Assembly: GCA_937127435.1 (NCBI GenBank)
Contig: CAKZLZ010000058.1
Location: 1 to 37,078 of the forward strand
From: an uncultured Verrucomicrobiota bacterium
GTDB taxonomy: Bacteria; Verrucomicrobiota; Kiritimatiellia; SS1-B-03-39; UBA6053
Direction of reading: 5' to 3'
DNA: 37,078 nucleotides
Of this stretch, positions 34,613 through 37,078 are shown in pieces. Position numbers and translations under genes: made by a program. Numbering within the stretch: position 1 is the first letter of the stretch; every line of letters starts with the position of its first letter. Below the pieces are notes generated by a model. It had not been told where the DNA came from, searched no databases, and saw nothing but the letters and a program-made list of their open reading frames with translations.

Positions 34613-35473
34613 ATGAAAAATAAACATCGTTTCCCCGAAAACCCGGCATCCTTCCTTATACTTTTCGCATTTGGAATTCTATTGACCTCCTCAACGTTTG
34701 CCGAAGAAACCCTTACTTGGAGCAGCAAAAACGGTTACAGTTTCGATGGAAGTTTTGTTGCAAAAGATGCAACGACTATCACCCTCAAAAGTGAGGATGG
34801 ACGGATGGTAAAAGTTCCCCTGAATATATTGGATGAAAAATCACTCCTTCAACTCGAGAAAACGCATGCAGATGCCTCAAACGACGCACCGGTTTTTACA
34901 TATCAAAACACCTTCTACCGTTATGCGATCTACCCGCGCAAAGACTGGCTCCATCTTGAATTTTTACGTGCAGGAAAACCTGTAAACCCAACGCCCTATG
35001 TTTTCAAGGTGAGTCTGGGAGAGAAGATCGGCCGAAAAAGGGTCACTTATAAAATTACGGGGATGGACAGAGAGCCGATAGAAAGCAAAGATGAAGTCGA
35101 GTTACGACTTACCACAAATAAAGGAGTAATCCTCCGCCTCTTTGCAGGAAAAAATACATCGAGCGATTTCAGTTTCCGTTTTTCCACAGCAGAGTCACCG
35201 GAAAATCTTGATGAGGTACGTTTATCGAACACTCTGAATTTTGAGCCCATGCTAAAATACGACATAGCGTCCAAAAAATACAAAGGTACTTTATCTGAAA
35301 CCGGTTATACTTTTCAAGAGCTCCCCAGTGCATTCAAAGCGAACACCATTGAATATTGGAAAGACAAGAAGTCAACCAAGGTAGGCTATTATGAAAAACA
35401 ATTTATGATGGCAGACTTTATTAATTACAAAAAACAGTTCATAGATAAAATAGATAGAAACCTTAAAAAATGA
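34613..35473 (+). CDS. Secreted SHD1-domain protein, paralogue of the one at 23109
   Basis: The 286-aa product has a signal peptide (about 1-30, ending STFA) and an SHD1 domain at 34-80 (LTWSSKNGYSFDG, ITLKSEDGRMVKVPL, then NILDEKS). The mid-section matches the paralogue in several blocks (PVFTYQN, WLHLEFLRAG, YDIASKKYKG) but it lacks the paralogue's last 40 residues and ends in a Lys-rich tail. Its stop overlaps the next start as ATGA, linking it to an A+T-rich phage-type cassette. It could therefore be a host gene captured by a mobile element, or a chance abutment at an integration boundary. Function unknown. Confidence 0.8.
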   Translation: MKNKHRFPENPASFLILFAFGILLTSSTFAEETLTWSSKNGYSFDGSFVAKDATTITLKSEDGRMVKVPLNILDEKSLLQLEKTHADASNDAPVFTYQNTFYRYAIYPRKDWLHLEFLRAGKPVNPTPYVFKVSLGEKIGRKRVTYKITGMDREPIESKDEVELRLTTNKGVILRLFAGKNTSSDFSFRFSTAESPENLDEVRLSNTLNFEPMLKYDIASKKYKGTLSETGYTFQELPSAFKANTIEYWKDKKSTKVGYYEKQFMMADFINYKKQFIDKIDRNLKK

Positions 35474-35751
35474 AGTTACCAAACTGCAAAAAACCATGTA
35501 AAGATTGTCCTTTTAGAAAAGATACATTAAAGGGATGGCTTGGCGAAAATAGAATGACAGAAATATTAAAATCTGATTCATTTGTTTGCCATAAGAACAC
35601 TTCTTTACAATGTGCCGGACACATGATATTAAGAGACACCAATAACATATTTGTTAAGACAGCAAATTTGATGAAAATAAACCTCAATCTATCTGGAAAA
35701 GAATTAGTATTCAATTCAGTCCAGAATTGTATAAATCACCATAAATATTAA
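35470..35751 (+). CDS. DUF6283-like Cys-rich phage-type protein
   Basis: The 93-aa product has clustered Cys: C6, C10, C13 (CKDCPFRKDT), then FVCHKN with C40 and H41, and C48 in CAGHMIL. The pattern CPFRKD...GWLG...FVCH...CAGHMIL matches the DUF6283 family common in phages and prophages, a likely small metal-binding protein. Function unknown. It starts inside the ATGA overlap with the SHD1 gene and lies four bases before the ERF gene, so the cassette is probably one transcript. The DNA is visibly richer in A+T than the sulfatase genes. Confidence 0.8.
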   Translation: MKLPNCKKPCKDCPFRKDTLKGWLGENRMTEILKSDSFVCHKNTSLQCAGHMILRDTNNIFVKTANLMKINLNLSGKELVFNSVQNCINHHKY

Positions 35752-35754
35752 GAA

Positions 35755-36429
35755 ATGGAAAACCAAGAAAAGAAATTAGACAAATTAGCCAAAGCAGTCA
35801 TTAAAGTAATGAAGGAAGTAAAAGGCATGGAGAAGAATAGCAAGGTAGGCACAGGAAATAATAGTTATAATGGAACCAAAGACCAAGACGTAAAAGAAGT
35901 CTTTAATGATGCTCTTTCCAAAAATGGTTTATGTATTCTTCCAATCGGCATAAAAGAATCCACAGATATAAATAGATGGGAAGCGGAAGAAACTTGGAAT
36001 GGCAAAACCATTATAAAACAAAAGCAATCTGTTTTCACAAAAGTAACAACCAAATACCTTCTACTTCATGAAAGCGGTCAAAGCCAAATAATAACAGGTT
36101 ATGGTCATGGAGTAGACACCCAAGACAAAGGCGCAGGCAAAAGTACGACATATGCGTTAAAAAATACCTTGCTATATACTTTCCTTACTCCGGTTGGAAA
36201 AATAGATGATACAGATACTACTCATTCTGACAACATCCCTGTACCACCAAAGAAAAACCCTCAACCAAATAAAAAGAAAATGAGTAAGGCACTTTATGAA
36301 CAAGCCTTAAAGTCTGAAAATTTAGAATCTTTAGAGAAAGCACATGAAACATATAATCTAACAACAGAACAGTTAGGAAATATTACCCTAAGAATTGAAG
36401 AATTAAAAGAAAAGAAACCTAAAGTATAG
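35755..36429 (+). CDS. erf: ERF-family single-strand annealing recombinase
   Basis: This 224-aa protein has the ERF domain at about 8-155: a Lys-rich N-terminal helix, the central sheet (SVFTKVTTKYLLLHESG) and the family core GYGHGVDTQDKGAGKSTTYALKNTLLY split as D121, D124-K125 and TYALK 132-136, closing with DDTDTTHSD. ERF proteins coat single-stranded DNA and anneal complementary strands during phage recombination. The C-terminal tail (about 160-224) is Lys/Glu-rich and includes a predicted helix that may bind an SSB or partner. Its presence indicates phage or other mobile DNA ancestry of this segment. Start ATG follows the DUF6283 stop by three bases. Confidence 0.88.
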   Translation: MENQEKKLDKLAKAVIKVMKEVKGMEKNSKVGTGNNSYNGTKDQDVKEVFNDALSKNGLCILPIGIKESTDINRWEAEETWNGKTIIKQKQSVFTKVTTKYLLLHESGQSQIITGYGHGVDTQDKGAGKSTTYALKNTLLYTFLTPVGKIDDTDTTHSDNIPVPPKKNPQPNKKKMSKALYEQALKSENLESLEKAHETYNLTTEQLGNITLRIEELKEKKPKV

Positions 36430-36836
36430 TGCATAATTTAACTCCATATCAAACCGATTGCTATTCTGCCAAGATATGCCCCTACTGTAAATCAGGAACC
36501 AAAGTAGTTACCGAAGAATTTATATATGGTAAAAAATATAGAGGTAGAGCAATGATTTGTTGTGTAAACTTTCCAACCTGTGATTCCTATGTAGGAACTC
36601 ACGATGACGGAGAACCTTTAGGAAGATTAGCTAATAGAAAGTTAAGACAACATAAGAAAATGGCGCATGAATGGTTCGATAAGATTTGGAAACATAATTA
36701 TATGGATAGAGGCAGTGCTTATAAATGGTTATCTAATCAATTAGAAATACCGGACACACATACGCATATTGGAATGTTCAATGTAAAAACTTGTAAAAAA
36801 GTAATCAATGTTTCTATTGAGTATTTAAAAAAGTAA
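36429..36836 (+). CDS. DUF3268-like zinc-finger protein
   Basis: The 135-aa product starts at GTG 36429, overlapping the ERF stop by one base (TAGTG). It has C17-P-Y-C20 and a second pair in ICCVNFPTC (C44/C45, C51), forming a zinc ribbon. The blocks SYVGTHDDGEPLGRLANRKLR and HIGMFNVKTCKKVI match the DUF3268 zinc-finger family seen in phages and mobile elements. A nucleic-acid binding role alongside the ERF recombinase is plausible. It is the last complete gene before the window edge. Confidence 0.83.
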   Translation: MHNLTPYQTDCYSAKICPYCKSGTKVVTEEFIYGKKYRGRAMICCVNFPTCDSYVGTHDDGEPLGRLANRKLRQHKKMAHEWFDKIWKHNYMDRGSAYKWLSNQLEIPDTHTHIGMFNVKTCKKVINVSIEYLKK

Positions 36837-36851
36837 GAACAATCAAAAAAG

Positions 36852-36889
36852 CTTCTTCCTTGTCAAATATAATATTTCAAGAAAGAAGA
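36852..36889 (-). terminator. Imperfect hairpin with T-tract on the minus strand
   Basis: CTTCTTCCTTG (36852-36862) pairs with CAAGAAAGAAG (36879-36889) with one mismatch; the loop can also fold (AAATA/TATTT). Read on the minus strand the hairpin is followed by TTTTTT (36845-36850), so it fits an intrinsic terminator for a minus-strand gene entering from the right. It might also slow plus-strand transcription of the phage cassette. The 189 bases to its right hold no assignable gene; two short minus-strand frames run off the edge but neither is convincing. Confidence 0.4.
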
Positions 36890-37078
36890 ACCTTATCAAA
36901 TTATACAAGCTTCAGAAAATGGGTTCACTTAAGAGTAAATACACTTTTGATGCAATATTGTATCAAGAAAGAAAGCTCATAGCTATTATGTAAGGTTACT
37001 CTCCATTTTCTCCAAATATTACCAATAAATATTGATACACATGCTTCCATTAAAATGACCATGCTCTGTGTCTGGAGG

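Noticed and set aside
36890..37078. Partial minus-strand gene at the right edge
   Set aside because: Two frames are open from the edge (19 and 54 codons), but neither has recognisable protein character, so I could not choose one.

Overview
The window reads as the chromosome of a marine PVC-group bacterium, most plausibly Verrucomicrobiota, Kiritimatiellota or Lentisphaerota. The clues are five type I sulfatases, two PEP-CTERM sorted proteins, a Lentisphaera/Verrucomicrobia-style pseudopilin, GntR-headed regulators with sugar-binding-protein-like ligand domains, and two secreted SHD1-domain proteins. The phylum assignment is an inference from gene content; no rRNA or other phylogenetic marker is present.

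Layout. Positions 1-1900 are a decayed zone: an edge-truncated secreted protein gene, a truncated TPR-like gene, a 317-bp element with 22-bp inverted repeats carrying an ISL3-type transposase scrap, an IS4-family transposase N-terminus, and a small membrane-protein remnant. A sulfatase follows on the plus strand (1984-3315). Positions 3771-21160 are one long minus-strand gene series. In transcription order it runs: GntR-type regulator, exported 1402-aa multidomain protein, carbohydrate-binding lipoprotein, sulfatase, clan GH-A hydrolase, SGNH-like protein, pseudopilin, sulfatase, GH13, GH38 alpha-mannosidase. Four junctions overlap by 4 or 8 bases and two more by about 14 bases or less, so it is very likely an operon. 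A candidate promoter/operator lies just upstream at 21196-21225.

Divergent from the operon are a PEP-CTERM protein, a two-TM protein and an SHD1-domain protein (21302-24083). Positions 24150-25850 are a graveyard of IS21 and IS66 remnants. A second, smaller carbohydrate locus follows: a second GntR-type regulator (26001, plus strand) facing a minus-strand series of CE6-like esterase, PEP-CTERM protein, exported GH-A hydrolase, secreted binding-domain protein and two sulfatases (34226 down to 27201). The right end (35470-36836) is an A+T-rich phage-type cassette: DUF6283-like, ERF recombinase and DUF3268-like zinc-finger protein. It is preceded by, and overlaps by 4 bases, a second SHD1 paralogue.

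How it works together (inference). Exported enzymes and binding proteins would attack a sulfated, acylated polysaccharide outside the cytoplasm. Oligosaccharides would then be imported by transporters not in this window. Signal-less sulfatases, the GH38, the GH13 and one GH-A enzyme would finish degradation in the cytoplasm. GH38 plus sulfatases, with no fucosidase, fits a sulfated mannose-containing glycan better than fucoidan. The two loci share related enzymes (GH-A pair, sulfatase pair, regulator pair) and may serve the same or similar substrates.
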